A DNA stretch of 64,000 bases from Paenibacillus hemerocallicola (lineage in GTDB: Bacteria; Bacillota; Bacilli; Paenibacillales; NBRC-103111), in the NCBI RefSeq assembly GCF_006265175.1, contig NZ_VDCQ01000022.1, positions 1 through 64,000 on the forward strand, written 5' to 3'. Numbering within the stretch: the stretch's first letter is position 1; the number at the start of each line of letters is the position of its first letter. Positions 41,577 through 51,236 of the stretch are shown here, piece after piece. Under the pieces are notes generated by a model. That model was not told the DNA's origin and made no database searches. It saw only the letters and a program-made list of their open reading frames with translations. A program made the translations under genes and the position numbers.

Positions 41577-42446
41577 TCAATATATCCGCATCACGGAAGC
41601 CGCCGGCTCGTGCTTGCTCTCCCTGTACTCGGTCGGCGTGCCGCCCACGACCCGCTTGAACACTTTGGCGAAGTAGCCGGGGGTATCAAAACCGGTTAGT
41701 CGGGCAATATCGGCGACGGGCAAAGATGTCGTGGACAAAAGCGAGACCGCCTCCTCCATGCGCAGCTTGTTTAAATAAGCGATCGGGGACATTCCCAGCT
41801 TCAAATGAAATTGTTTGCAAAAATGGTATTTCGACAGCTGCTCGCTGTCCGCAATGTCTTGAAGCGTAATCGGCCGGTGAAGGTGCTCCTTCATAAATAA
41901 CACGGCATTCGGAAAAATTTCGGCATCGGCCGACGTATCGGGCTTGCTCGGTCTCACGACGTGGTCCCAAGCGTTCACCAGCCATTCGTAGATGCGGACC
42001 GATTGCTCGACCGAGCCGCTCAGCCTCGCTCCCTTCACATCGCCGTACAACTGGAGCAGTAGCCGGATCGCCGCCGATTCCTTCTCGAACGGAAGGATAT
42101 GTCCGAGCCCGCACATTTGGTTCCAATACGTCACCGCCAGCCGACCGTCGAACCGAATCCATAGCACCTCCCACGGCTTCGTGCCGGAAGTGTCGTAATA
42201 GTAGCGATGCTCCCCCGGTATTTCGACCAGAAACGCATGTCCTTTCGGAACGGCATGCACGCCGCCTTCGATCTCCAAATAGCCTGTACCGGCAAGGGAA
42301 TATTGAAAAAGCATGCCCCGGTTGTTGGCCCGCTTCTGTCCGTGAAAATCGTACCCGGCTTCCGTTATCCGCTGATAGCCGATCGTATATATGCGCAGCA
42401 GCTCATCGGCCGGCTCGGTATATCTAAATCCGTAAGAGGATAGCAC
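41577..42446 (-). CDS. AraC-family transcriptional regulator
   Basis: 289 aa. The N-terminal cupin-like ligand domain (about 20-110; LFQYSLAGTGYLEIEGGVHA, IPGEHRYYYDT) is followed by two C-terminal helix-turn-helix motifs (TLQDIADSEQLSKYHFCKQFH and PVADIARLTGFDTPGYFAKVFKR). GTG 42446 has GAGGGG nine bases upstream. It is divergent from the alpha-galactosidase gene with 117 bases between, so it is probably its activator responding to a galactoside. CAATATTTTA occurs near both ends of that intergenic region. Confidence 0.88.
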   Translation of the reverse strand: MLSSYGFRYTEPADELLRIYTIGYQRITEAGYDFHGQKRANNRGMLFQYSLAGTGYLEIEGGVHAVPKGHAFLVEIPGEHRYYYDTSGTKPWEVLWIRFDGRLAVTYWNQMCGLGHILPFEKESAAIRLLLQLYGDVKGARLSGSVEQSVRIYEWLVNAWDHVVRPSKPDTSADAEIFPNAVLFMKEHLHRPITLQDIADSEQLSKYHFCKQFHLKLGMSPIAYLNKLRMEEAVSLLSTTSLPVADIARLTGFDTPGYFAKVFKRVVGGTPTEYRESKHEPAASVMRIY

Positions 42447-42563
42447 AATATTTTACCCCTCATTCGACGAAATATCGTTCTCTTGTATAAATATGGCGCA
42501 TTTCATACACTTGCAGTATTCAGAACTATAACAATATTTTATCATGAATGGTGGGATTTCGAT

Positions 42564-44657
42564 ATGAAGCCTGAAGCCGCCACGGCTTGTTATGCGGATG
42601 TCCGCGATGGAATATTGACGATCGGAAACTCGCGTATCGAGCGCAAATGGACCCTCGATTCCGCAGGGGTAGTTCCCTTATCCGTATTGGATCGTCAACG
42701 GAATACCGAATGGCTTGAACAGAAAGCCGCAAGCACAGCCCCTGCTTTCCGGCATCCGGCGATAACGAAATTTGCGGATTACGAGGTTCGACAGCAGCCC
42801 GATAACGATAATGGCCGCGCTCCCGATCATTTGCTCGTACATGTAACGGCCGTGTCCGGAAGCTTCGACATGTGCTGGAGCCTCCGCATCTATCCCGACG
42901 TCCCTTTGATCCGACAAACCGTGTTCATCAGAAAGTCCGACCAATCGAGCGTTACGGACAGCGGCGGGGAACCATTGTCGATAGAGTATTTGAACAAGGA
43001 TCTGTACAACAACGGAGCTACGGAGCGCAATGCCCCTAAACCGGTCTCGCCAACCGACTATATGGACTTCCTTGCGATCGCTCCCTTGCATTGCCGTTGG
43101 GAAGCCATCCAGCTGCACGACGTGACCGATACGAACAACAATCTCGTGACCGTAAAGGAAGGACTGCTCTACACGGACAAAGCCCTTCACCCGCTGTCGG
43201 GCAATTATTTATCGCTCCGCAACAATGTGACGAAAGACGGACTGCTGCTCGTCAAAGAAAGCCCGACTTCCTTCGGACAGCTGCTGGCCGCATCCGACGA
43301 TTTCTGCGTGTCGGGGAGACGGTTATGGGTGACAGGCTCCGGCGTATCCGAACAAGACCTGCAGAGCGGCGAATGGGTGGAATGCTACGGCTCCGCCGTC
43401 GGCATCTATCACGGTGACGAGCTGGAACGGCTCCGCCTGATCCGGCATTATCATGCATGTTTGCAATCGTACAGTACGGACGGCGATTGTTACATCATGA
43501 GCAACACCTGGGGAGACCGATCCCGCGACGGCCGCATCACGGAATCGTTTATTTTGCGGGAACTGGAGCAAGCCTCCCGGCTCGGCATCACTCATGTCCA
43601 GATCGACGACGGCTGGCAGAAGGGAGCAACCTCGAATTCGATCATTGCCGGAGGTACGTGGGCAGACTACTACTCGAAGCATGCGGATTTCTGGGACGTC
43701 CATCCCGAACGGTTTCCGAACGGGCTGGCTCCCGTCGTGCAGCGCGCCGAGCAGTTGAATATCCGGCTCGGTCTATGGTTTTCGCCGGATTCCAATGACG
43801 ACTTCGCGCATTGGGAGAAAGACGTCGAGGTTTTATATCGATTGTGGAACGATTACGGGGTGCGGTATTTCAAGCTGGACGGCATCTCCATCCGGAACAA
43901 GCTTGGGGAGTCCCGGTTTTTGCGTATTTTGAGCGAGACGGCCAATCGGACTTCCGGCAACATTTATTTCAATCTCGATACGACGAACGGCAAACGGCTT
44001 GGGTACTTGTACCATACGTCGGGCGGCAATCTGTTTCTGGAAAACCGCTACACCGATTTCAACAGCTACTACCCGCATTGGACGCTGCGCAATATTTGGA
44101 TGCTGTCCCCCTATGTACCCGCGGGTAAGCTGCAGATGGAATTTCTGAATACGGAACGGAATACGGCGATTTATAAGGACGACCCGCTATCGCCTTCCAT
44201 GTGCGGGATCGGGTATTCGTTCGCCGTCACGATGTTCGCGAGTCCGCTGGCATGGATGGAGCTGTCCGGTTTGTCCGATCAGCAGGTAGAGACGCTTAAG
44301 CCGCTTATCGCACTATTCAATCGCATCAAATCGGAAACGGGTCATGGGCATGTGCTGCCCATCGGCGAGCAGCCGAGCGGTACGGGCTGGACCGGCCTGC
44401 AATGCATGACGGGCGACAAGGAAGGCTACTTGCTCGCATTCCGGGAGTATACCCGCGAAGATACGGGCACGTTCCGATTGTGGGGAAGCCGTTCTGCCTC
44501 CACCCGGCTGGAGTGTCTGGTGCGCTCGGAAGGGCGACAGCAGATGGCGTTCCCGGGTACAATCGAACGGACGGCTCCATCTTCGACCGGGGAAATCCGG
44601 ATCACGCTTACCCAGCCTCTAAGCTTTGCTTTGTACCGCTATAGCGGGAATGAATGA
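42564..44657 (+). CDS. alpha-galactosidase-like glycoside hydrolase, GH36/melibiase family
   Basis: 697 aa, cytoplasmic (no signal peptide). The N-terminal half is a beta-sandwich and the central part a TIM barrel: ITHVQIDDGWQKG, RLGLWFSPDS, then VRYFKLDGIS, whose Asp is the probable nucleophile of GH36-type enzymes. Length is that of clan GH-D alpha-galactosidases. ATG 42564 is preceded only by a weak GGTGGG; a frame from 42483 has no site. It pairs with the divergent AraC gene. The exact substrate (raffinose family, melibiose or alpha-galactosyl polymers) cannot be read from sequence. A long GC-rich hairpin (about 44682-44743) follows but lacks a T run. Confidence 0.82.
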   Translation: MKPEAATACYADVRDGILTIGNSRIERKWTLDSAGVVPLSVLDRQRNTEWLEQKAASTAPAFRHPAITKFADYEVRQQPDNDNGRAPDHLLVHVTAVSGSFDMCWSLRIYPDVPLIRQTVFIRKSDQSSVTDSGGEPLSIEYLNKDLYNNGATERNAPKPVSPTDYMDFLAIAPLHCRWEAIQLHDVTDTNNNLVTVKEGLLYTDKALHPLSGNYLSLRNNVTKDGLLLVKESPTSFGQLLAASDDFCVSGRRLWVTGSGVSEQDLQSGEWVECYGSAVGIYHGDELERLRLIRHYHACLQSYSTDGDCYIMSNTWGDRSRDGRITESFILRELEQASRLGITHVQIDDGWQKGATSNSIIAGGTWADYYSKHADFWDVHPERFPNGLAPVVQRAEQLNIRLGLWFSPDSNDDFAHWEKDVEVLYRLWNDYGVRYFKLDGISIRNKLGESRFLRILSETANRTSGNIYFNLDTTNGKRLGYLYHTSGGNLFLENRYTDFNSYYPHWTLRNIWMLSPYVPAGKLQMEFLNTERNTAIYKDDPLSPSMCGIGYSFAVTMFASPLAWMELSGLSDQQVETLKPLIALFNRIKSETGHGHVLPIGEQPSGTGWTGLQCMTGDKEGYLLAFREYTREDTGTFRLWGSRSASTRLECLVRSEGRQQMAFPGTIERTAPSSTGEIRITLTQPLSFALYRYSGNE

Positions 44658-44749
44658 TCGAGAATGACGAAAAGTGAGGCAAACCGGGGAAGCGTATCCG
44701 TCCGCATCGCGGCGGTCAGCCGCATAAGCGAACTGCTTCCCCGGAAGCT

Positions 44750-44880
44750 TCATGCTTTGTCATCCATCTCCATGGAACATGGCAACCATCCATACATCGA
44801 CCAGCACTTTCGCCGAAACGTACTGGAATCGATGCGAATGCCGGGATACGCCTTGTGAAACTCCGCGACCAGCGTCTTCT
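44750..44880 (-). pseudogene. possible fragment of a solute-binding protein
   Basis: In one minus-strand frame 44750-44880 reads TLVAEFHKAYPGIRIDSST, like the segment after the lipobox in family-1 binding proteins. The rest does not match and there is no start or site. Only about 20 residues support this, so it may be chance. Confidence 0.25.
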
Positions 44881-44898
44881 AAGGAATTCAGTTCCGGA

Positions 44899-45405
44899 TT
44901 AAACGATTGAACCGCGTTTACCCCACGGCTTGTAGACGGATAGCGCAAACATCCCGGCGAGGGAAACGAGCTGGCATACGATACCGGTAACCAAATAGAG
45001 CCGATTCGCCAAAAATTCCGGGTTGTGCAGCGCATCCCATCCGGCCTCGCCCGCCAAGTCCGCCGCCTTGAGCGACCACACGTAAATGCCGATCATTCCG
45101 ATCCCGATCGCAACGACCGTCAGAAGCTCTTTGGCAATGATCCAGTAATATTTCAGCAGCCCCCAATGCGTAAGGACGGACAACAGCACTCCGGTCACGA
45201 CGGTGCCGATTGTCGAGGCGCGCACCGATGACCCGGCGAGGACGAGCATGACCGCATAACATGCTTGGAAAACTTCGGGATCGTCGGTCGTTGCCGCCGC
45301 TATGCTCAGAACGAGGAAGGTCACCATCACGCCGAGCATAATTGACGCGAACAAAATGTGGGCGGTGAGCAGCGCCTTTTTTTGATTTATTGTGATTTTT
45401 TTCAC
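44899..45405 (-). CDS. four-helix integral membrane protein, unknown function
   Basis: 168 aa. Hydrophobic segments are at about residues 10-35, 55-80, 85-110 and 135-158. It starts at GTG 45405 with AAAGGAGG seven bases upstream; an ATG in the same stretch is out of frame. It reads VKKITINQKKALLTAHILFA and lacks motifs that I recognise; the overall shape is like DUF2269-type small membrane proteins. It is downstream of the response regulator on the same strand (about 80 bases), so it may be part of that unit. Confidence 0.7.
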   Translation of the reverse strand: MKKITINQKKALLTAHILFASIMLGVMVTFLVLSIAAATTDDPEVFQACYAVMLVLAGSSVRASTIGTVVTGVLLSVLTHWGLLKYYWIIAKELLTVVAIGIGMIGIYVWSLKAADLAGEAGWDALHNPEFLANRLYLVTGIVCQLVSLAGMFALSVYKPWGKRGSIV

Positions 45406-45487
45406 ATAATACCCTCCTTTCAGGCTGCATCCGGATAGACCTGGATCGCCCACCGGATGCGGTGGCGCCGAACGGACCGAAGCGCGC

Positions 45488-46177
45488 TCAAACGTTAAAC
45501 CGGTAGCCCACTCCCCAGATCGTCTCGATATATTGCGGTCTTGACGGATCGGCTTCGATCTTCTCGCGCAGCTTGCTGATATGCACGGTTACGGTGGCGA
45601 TGTCTCCCAGCGAATCGAAGCCCCATATTTTCTGGAACAAATCGTCCTTGCTGAACACCCGGTTCGGATTCGCAACGAGGAAAAGAAGCAGGTCGTATTC
45701 CTTCGACGTAAAAGGCACTTCGGCTTCGTTCACGTACACCCGTCGGGACAGCTTGTCGATGCGGATGCCGCGGATCCGGATCTCGTCGGGCTTGCGCTCT
45801 CCGCTGCCCACCAGCCGTTCATAGCGGGCAAGATGCGCCTTGACCCGCGCCACCAGCTCCCCCAGACTGAACGGCTTCATAATATAATCGTCCGCACCGA
45901 GCCCGAGACCGCGGATTTTATCGACCTCCTCTTTTTTGGCCGATACGATCAGGATCGGGATGTTGGTCGCTTGACGGACTTGCCTGCATATTTCGAAGCC
46001 GTCGGTTTTGGGCAGCATGAGATCGAGAATAATCAGATCGTAGCCGCCGTTCAGCGCCAGCTCCAGACCGATGTCCCCGCTCACGGCCACCTCGGTCCGG
46101 AAGCCTCCCGCCTCCAAATAATCCCGCTGCACTTCGGATATGACCGGATCGTCCTCGATAATCAGTACGCGTTTCAT
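45488..46177 (-). CDS. OmpR-family response regulator
   Basis: 229 aa. Receiver domain with DD pocket (LIIEDDPVIS), phospho-acceptor Asp in LIILDLMLPKTDG, and Thr/Lys-region IVSAKK with DYIMKPFSLGEL. The C-terminal winged helix (FTSKEYDLLLFLVANPNRVF, TVTVHISKLREKIE, IETIWGVGYRF) binds DNA. ATG 46177 overlaps the kinase stop by four bases, with GGGAGGGG upstream. The partner kinase comes first in the transcript, reverse of the common order. The likely target is the ABC exporter encoded upstream. Confidence 0.93.
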   Translation of the reverse strand: MKRVLIIEDDPVISEVQRDYLEAGGFRTEVAVSGDIGLELALNGGYDLIILDLMLPKTDGFEICRQVRQATNIPILIVSAKKEEVDKIRGLGLGADDYIMKPFSLGELVARVKAHLARYERLVGSGERKPDEIRIRGIRIDKLSRRVYVNEAEVPFTSKEYDLLLFLVANPNRVFSKDDLFQKIWGFDSLGDIATVTVHISKLREKIEADPSRPQYIETIWGVGYRFNV

Positions 46178-47694
46178 TCCCGTTCCCCTCCCGCCCCTGC
46201 GGATGCCGATTTCGGCAGCGTATATAAGATGCTCGTTCCTTCTCCCACGGCGCTCTCCGCCCAGACGCGGCCGCCATGTTCCTCTACGATCTGCTTCACG
46301 ATAGCGAGACCGAGACCGCTGCCGCCTCCACTGCCGCTTCTCGACTGGTCCGCACGGTAAAACCGGTCGAATACGTGCGGCAATGCTTCGGGCGCTATTC
46401 CCGCTCCGTTGTCCCGAATGCGCACGACCGCTTCGTCCGGCGTCTCGGACAGCACGATATCGAGCCGCTTCGGCTCCTTGTCCATATATTTGATGCTGTT
46501 ATCGACGATGTTTTGGATGACGCGGTGGAGCTTCTCCCGGTCCGCCTGCACATAAACGTTCCGCATGCTTTGCCGCTCGTAAGAGATCGTTATATCCGCG
46601 TTCTTCGGCTGCAGACGCAGCTCCTCCTCGTGATCGCCCAAATACGAGGCCAGCTCCAGCCTCTCGAAATGAAAGGGCACCCGCTTCAAGTCGAGCTTCG
46701 AGAACAGGAACAGCTCGTCGATCTCGCGATCCATATCCTCGGCTTTCCTGCCGATCATGCGAAGATAGCTTTCCCGCTTCGCCGGCGTATCCGCGATGCC
46801 GTCCAGAAGGCCTTCCACACAGCCTTTGATCGCCGTAATCGGCGTCTTCAGATCGTGGGAGATGTTGGACAGCAGCTCCTTGCGGTTTTCCTCGTATTGC
46901 AGCTGCAGCCCGATCGATTGCTTCAGACGGACGCGCATCTCCTCGAAAGCCGCCCCGACCTCGCCGAACTCGTCCTTGCGCCCGAGCGCCAGCCCCTGAT
47001 CGAGATTGCCTTCCTTGATTTGCTCGGCCGCTCCTTTAAGCGCATACAGCGGCTTGATGAAGCTCCGCGAGACGAGTATCGTCAGCGCGCCGTTCGTCAG
47101 ACACAGGATGAGCAGCAGCACCCCAGCCACCAGGGGCATCACCTTCGGAAAGAAACGGGCGATCGGGCTCATGTCCGTCACGAAATAGGCGCCGCCGCCG
47201 CTCCCGTCCGGATAAGCGAAATCCAGCCGTTCTATCGAATATCGGCGTTCTCCGCTCTGCAGGTGGGGGGCATCCCCGTGGCGCGACTCCGATTTCCCGC
47301 GCTCCCTCTCGAACGATTCCAGCTTCCCGATATCCAAGTCCCTTACGTAAGCGGAGATGAAGGACGGCTCCCCGTTCTTGGTCATGAAAATACCCGCCTT
47401 CGTATCGGTCAGCCTTGTGCCCACCTCATTCAAGAAGGCTTCGTCGGTCAGCCTTTCCGAATCGTACTTGACCATAAACCGGATGCCGGCGAACAGCTCG
47501 CTGCGCCGCTCGAATATGTCCCGGACCGCGACGATCTGTTTCCGGCTTGCCCCGTCTCCCCCGTAATACCCCGTGATGGACGAAATATCCCGTTTAAACA
47601 GGCCGTACAGCAGCATGCTGCAAATGAAAAACAAGACGAGCGGGATCAGCACCATGCCGAAATTGGACAACAGCAGTTTTTTGCGGATCGACAT
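46174..47694 (-). CDS. sensor histidine kinase
   Basis: 506 aa. Two membrane helices (about 9-32 and 185-208) flank an extracytoplasmic sensor domain of about 150 residues. A HAMP linker follows (about 210-262), then HisKA with the phospho-His in LLSNISHDLKTPITAIKG, and HATPase motifs NIVDNSIKYM, IRDNGAGIA and GSGLGLAIVKQIVEEHGG. ATG 47694 (MSIRKKLLLSN) is chosen because GGGAG is eight bases upstream; ATG 47700 would sit directly on the site. It overlaps the response regulator gene by ATGA. Located between an ABC exporter and its regulator, it probably senses a membrane-active compound or envelope stress; the signal is unknown. Confidence 0.92.
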   Translation of the reverse strand: MSIRKKLLLSNFGMVLIPLVLFFICSMLLYGLFKRDISSITGYYGGDGASRKQIVAVRDIFERRSELFAGIRFMVKYDSERLTDEAFLNEVGTRLTDTKAGIFMTKNGEPSFISAYVRDLDIGKLESFERERGKSESRHGDAPHLQSGERRYSIERLDFAYPDGSGGGAYFVTDMSPIARFFPKVMPLVAGVLLLILCLTNGALTILVSRSFIKPLYALKGAAEQIKEGNLDQGLALGRKDEFGEVGAAFEEMRVRLKQSIGLQLQYEENRKELLSNISHDLKTPITAIKGCVEGLLDGIADTPAKRESYLRMIGRKAEDMDREIDELFLFSKLDLKRVPFHFERLELASYLGDHEEELRLQPKNADITISYERQSMRNVYVQADREKLHRVIQNIVDNSIKYMDKEPKRLDIVLSETPDEAVVRIRDNGAGIAPEALPHVFDRFYRADQSRSGSGGGSGLGLAIVKQIVEEHGGRVWAESAVGEGTSILYTLPKSASAGAGGERE

Positions 47695-47730
47695 AAGCAT
47701 TTCTCCCGTTCGTCATTTTCTGGACCACTT

Positions 47731-47811
47731 CACTTTTGGAGTTATTCCGGGGGCAGGCTCCCCCAAAAGTATTCAGACTACACTTCGAAGGCATACTTCA
47801 CTTTTGGGGGA
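47731..47811. repeat. G5/C5 palindromic intergenic element, copy 4
   Basis: CACTTTTGGAGTTATTCCGG then GGGCAGGCTCCCCCAAAAGT, ATTCAGACTACACTTCGAAG, ending CACTTTTGGGGG. It lies in the 117-base gap between the ABC permease and kinase genes of one strand, so it either separates two transcription units or is carried inside an operon. Confidence 0.75.
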
Positions 47812-48564
47812 TTAAAACGATTTCTTCTCGAACAAATACCAGCCTGCCGTATAGCTTATCATACAACTTGCCAGCAGGAAAACGAATACCTGGAGCAGCT
47901 TGCCTGCCCCCGCCGCATCTCCGACCCACAGCGTATGCCAGTCCGCGTATGCCAGGAAAGACCAGACCCCCGCTTCCGGGAAAAAGAACGGCAGCAGCTT
48001 AGCCGCCACATATAGGAACACGCACAGAGCGAGCGTGCCTACGCCGCTGCGCAGCCATTGCGCGACAAACGAGGCTGCGATGCCGATCGACGACATGGCC
48101 ACGAATGCCGCCGCATAAGCTATTGCGGAGTCCGCGAGCCCGGACAGCGTCGTGCCGGAATCCAGAATGAGACCGGCTGCAATCGAGACAAGCCATACGA
48201 CGGCGAGCAGGACCGCCAAATAGCCGAGCAGCGCCAGCACCTTGGAAGCGAACGCTTTGGCTCGCGACACGGGCCGCAGCAACACCAGCTTGATCGTCCT
48301 GGCGGCATATTCGCCGGAAAACGATTCCGCCGCGGCCATGAACAGAAACAGCGGCAGCCATACGACCGTGAAAAGACCGAGCATGAGCTGCGGAAAATCG
48401 CGGCCCAGCGCGATGCCGATGCCCGACTCCAGATTGCCGAGCATTACGGCGGCAAGCACCGGCACGAGCACAGTCAGTACGAGCGTCAGCTTCGTCTTCG
48501 TTTGGTAAAACAGCTTGGCCGTCTCATTCAATGTGTTGGCATACAGCGTGTACCGGTTAGACAT
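47812..48564 (-). CDS. ABC-2 type transporter permease
   Basis: 250 aa with six hydrophobic segments. The opening (LYANTLNETAKLFYQTKTKLTLVLTVLVPV) and the motif GEYAARTIKLVLLRPVSRAKAF are typical of ABC-2 permeases paired with a single ATPase, as in lantibiotic-immunity or stress exporters. ATG 48564 overlaps the ATPase gene by eight bases. The exported compound is unknown. Its 3-prime end touches a G5/C5 palindromic element. Confidence 0.87.
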   Translation of the reverse strand: MSNRYTLYANTLNETAKLFYQTKTKLTLVLTVLVPVLAAVMLGNLESGIGIALGRDFPQLMLGLFTVVWLPLFLFMAAAESFSGEYAARTIKLVLLRPVSRAKAFASKVLALLGYLAVLLAVVWLVSIAAGLILDSGTTLSGLADSAIAYAAAFVAMSSIGIAASFVAQWLRSGVGTLALCVFLYVAAKLLPFFFPEAGVWSFLAYADWHTLWVGDAAGAGKLLQVFVFLLASCMISYTAGWYLFEKKSF

Positions 48565-49294
48565 CGGCTCCTCCCTCCCCTCTGGCTTTGCGAATTTCCG
48601 ACAAATACGTCCGCTCCAAGCTTTCTTCCCCCGTCAACTCGCCGATTCCACCTTCCCGGATGAAGGCGCCGCCGTACATGAAGCCTATCCGGCTGCAAAC
48701 CCTTTCCATCTCGTCAAGCTGATGGCTGGATATGAGAAACGCCGTGCCGTTCTGGGCGGAAAGGCGCAAAATAAGCTCCCTCAGCTCGACCGCGCCTTCG
48801 ATATCGAGCCCGTTCGAAGGCTCGTCGAGAATGACCAGCTCCGGCTCGTTCAGAAGAGCGGCGGCGAGCGCCAGCCGCTGCTTCATGCCGAGCGAATACC
48901 CTCCCGCCTTTTCCCGTTTGTACGGAGTTAACCGGACCCATTCGAGCACCTCGTCTATGCGGGTCTTCGGCAGTTCGGGGTAAAGTCTTGCGGCCAGCTT
49001 CAAATTGTCGTAACCGCTCATGTAGTCGTAGGCATCGGCCGTTTCCACGATACAGCCCACCCGGCTCATCGCAGGCTCGAATTGTTCGGCCGCATCATGG
49101 CCGAACAAGGAGACGCTTCCGCTGTCCGCCTTGCATAGCCCCGAGATCATTTTCAGCACGGTCGTCTTGCCGGAGCCGTTGGGGCCGAACAAACCGTATA
49201 CGTCGCCGCGGCGAACCTCGAAGCTGATATTCCGCACGCCTCGACCATTGCGGTACCGTTTGGACAATTGGCGGACTTGCAGAATGGGTTCCAT
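48557..49294 (-). CDS. ABC transporter ATP-binding protein
   Basis: 245 aa. Walker A GPNGSGKT (about residue 37), signature SLGMKQRLALA, Walker B LVILDEPSNGLD and the H-loop SSHQLDEM are all intact. The subfamily is that of BcrA/CcmA-like exporter ATPases. AAAGGAG precedes ATG 49294. It is co-transcribed with the permease (8-base overlap) and probably with the anchored protein upstream (37 bases). Confidence 0.93.
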   Translation of the reverse strand: MEPILQVRQLSKRYRNGRGVRNISFEVRRGDVYGLFGPNGSGKTTVLKMISGLCKADSGSVSLFGHDAAEQFEPAMSRVGCIVETADAYDYMSGYDNLKLAARLYPELPKTRIDEVLEWVRLTPYKREKAGGYSLGMKQRLALAAALLNEPELVILDEPSNGLDIEGAVELRELILRLSAQNGTAFLISSHQLDEMERVCSRIGFMYGGAFIREGGIGELTGEESLERTYLSEIRKARGEGGADV

Positions 49295-49331
49295 CTCCGG
49301 TCACTCCTTTCGTATCGGGTATCGCGCTTGC

Positions 49332-50300
49332 TTATCGACGGCCGCGCTCCTGCCCGTGCCCGAAACCGGCTTCGCGCTCGATCGCTTCCACCTTCTTGCC
49401 GGTCAAATCGATCGAGTCCGCTTTGGTTGCGTTAATGCCGGTCAAGTCGACCTCCGCACGGACGACGACGCTGTGCGGCGCTCCGGCCTCATCTTTGCCG
49501 GTGACGCGTATTTCCGCCGTTTTATTCTCGAAATAGTTGTTCGCGTCGATCGTCGCGTCGAGCTTGATCTCTTCGATCCGGACATCCTGCGTCAGCTTGG
49601 GCAAATCGGGCTTCATCTCCGACGTGAACAGCGCGTTTGCGTCGGCGGTCTTCCCTGCAGCCGCTTGCTCCCGATTTCCCCGGCCCGCTTTCCCGTCGTG
49701 TTCCCAATGTCCTCCGTCGGATACGCCGCCGATGACGAAGGAACCGATCGCATTGACCGCCACCGGAACTTGGTTGCCGCTCAGATGGAGCGATACGTGC
49801 TTGCTGCCGTCCGCATTCGTGTCGAGCTCTACTCTGTCCTTCAGATTCCCCACCAGCGCATCGAACACCCGCTCGACCCGCTCGGCAAAAGCGGGATCCA
49901 TCTTATGGTCGGCATTCCGCTTCCAGTCGGGTCCGTTGCCCTCGCCATGCTCCGCTACCCGGTAAACGTCGCTATCGCTCGCCTTCAGAACGGCTTTGCC
50001 GTCCTGCAAATACACGTCCATGCCCCGCGATGCGCCGCCGGTGCTCAGCAGCACATTGGCGCTTGCCGCGCTATCCGCTTTTTTGAACGACGCTTCGACG
50101 CCCGCCAGCTTCGTTCCGTTGTCGGTCATGGCTACGTTCACGCTTCCGGCAATGCTGGCCACCGATTTCGTCTGCTTCAAAGCCGATTTCCATGCGTCGT
50201 ATCCGGATGCCCCGGCCATCGCCGTCAAGCCGCTCACCGTCAGCAGAACGGCGCCTACACCCAGTCCCGCGCCCATTGCAATCCATTTATTGTTTTTCAT
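49332..50300 (-). CDS. membrane-anchored extracytoplasmic protein of unknown function
   Basis: 322 aa. One N-terminal hydrophobic segment (about 8-30, with GAGLGVGAVLLTVSGLTAM) and a long outside part. The segment SGYDAWKSALKQTKSVASIAG followed by strand-rich sequence resembles the opening of extracytoplasmic proteins with a lipoprotein-carrier-like fold, but I cannot name the family. The C-terminus is rich in Glu/Arg/Gly. It is the first gene of a minus-strand group with an ABC exporter and a two-component system, and may be an accessory or sensor of that exporter. An AGGGAGG site precedes ATG 50300. Confidence 0.7.
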   Translation of the reverse strand: MKNNKWIAMGAGLGVGAVLLTVSGLTAMAGASGYDAWKSALKQTKSVASIAGSVNVAMTDNGTKLAGVEASFKKADSAASANVLLSTGGASRGMDVYLQDGKAVLKASDSDVYRVAEHGEGNGPDWKRNADHKMDPAFAERVERVFDALVGNLKDRVELDTNADGSKHVSLHLSGNQVPVAVNAIGSFVIGGVSDGGHWEHDGKAGRGNREQAAAGKTADANALFTSEMKPDLPKLTQDVRIEEIKLDATIDANNYFENKTAEIRVTGKDEAGAPHSVVVRAEVDLTGINATKADSIDLTGKKVEAIEREAGFGHGQERGRR

Positions 50301-50639
50301 ATTGTTTCCCTCCCGACACTTTCTCTTGCATCTTTATATTAGCCGGGAGGTCTAAAGCCCTCGTAAAGGAAGTCTAAAAAAAGTATAAAATCGGTTTGAT
50401 AGGGAGCGCTGCCTTCGGGTCCGGGAAAATCCCTTCATGCTCCACTCGTATCGCGCGGAAACGGTAGGCTAATAGGGATGGCAGCTGTAGGAGTTTTACT
50501 CCCCATAATTCGCACCGCGCGCAACCCCCAGCGCACGGTGTTTCGCTGCATGACGGCGATTGGTCGACGACATAATAGACCGATGCAGAGTCGAGAGGCT
50601 GAGAGGGCCTAGCGTTTTGCCGCCATAGGCTGCGAAATC

Positions 50640-50830
50640 GGGCTTACGGAACAAAAAGTTCCTCTATGCTCGTAAACGGACGGCTCAGACGGCCTTAGAG
50701 GAACGATTTTTTCCTTTATTGCATCCTGAAAGGCGATATTCGTCATGCTTTTGCCGAATAACGGAACTTATCGTTCCGTTTGACCTCCCGGGCACGCTTC
50801 CTTTGCAGCATAGAGGAACTTTTTGTTCCG
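50640..50830. repeat. short array of GGAACnnnnnGTTCC motifs
   Basis: CGGAACAAAAAGTTCCTCTA, TAGAGGAACGATTTTTTCCT, AATAACGGAACTTATCGTTCC and TAGAGGAACTTTTTGTTCCG are four imperfect palindromes in about 190 bases. It precedes long repeat copy 3. Together they fill 50301-51231, where no gene was found. Confidence 0.6.
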
Positions 50831-50945
50831 CATCATCCCGAATTACGGACTGAAAGCTCAACTCCCGCTTGCAATCGTCGGATAAGCTTCTACCGATTCG
50901 GCAGGCTTATTCGATTCGCGCTCATACAAAAACTACTTCAGCATG

Positions 50946-51236
50946 ATTCGCGTACCAAAGTGCATATTCCGAATGATCGGTGAAGACTAGCGGCCTTTGC
51001 CGGCGCTTGCGGGACCGCGAATCCGTCAACTAGCGGAACTGGCGTACGTTATTGTGTCCGAGTACCCATGTCGATCGCAAAATAACGGAAAACCGTGCCG
51101 CTATTCCGCTGTATACTCTCCATTTTCATCCGAAAGATCTAGATAACGGAAGCTTGTTCCTTTATCTTCAGGGGTGCAACGGAATACGGGACGATAGCGG
51201 AAGCCAGTTCCTCTATTTACGGCTACGTGTTGCAAC
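50946..51236 (+). repeat. ATAACGGAA-type dispersed intergenic repeat, copy 3
   Basis: About 291 bases matching copies at 11434 and 41237 through the same ordered blocks (TTTGCCGGCGCTTGCG, CGCGAATCCGTC, TAGCGGAACTGGCGTACG, GCAAAATAACGGAAAACCG, ATTCCGCTGT, AAAGATCTAGATAACGGAA). Its right end runs into the Gfo/Idh/MocA pseudogene at 51232. Confidence 0.7.

Noticed and set aside
46276-48015. 579-codon plus-strand open frame
   Set aside because: Antisense to the sensor kinase, which has all kinase motifs; the frame has no motif of its own.
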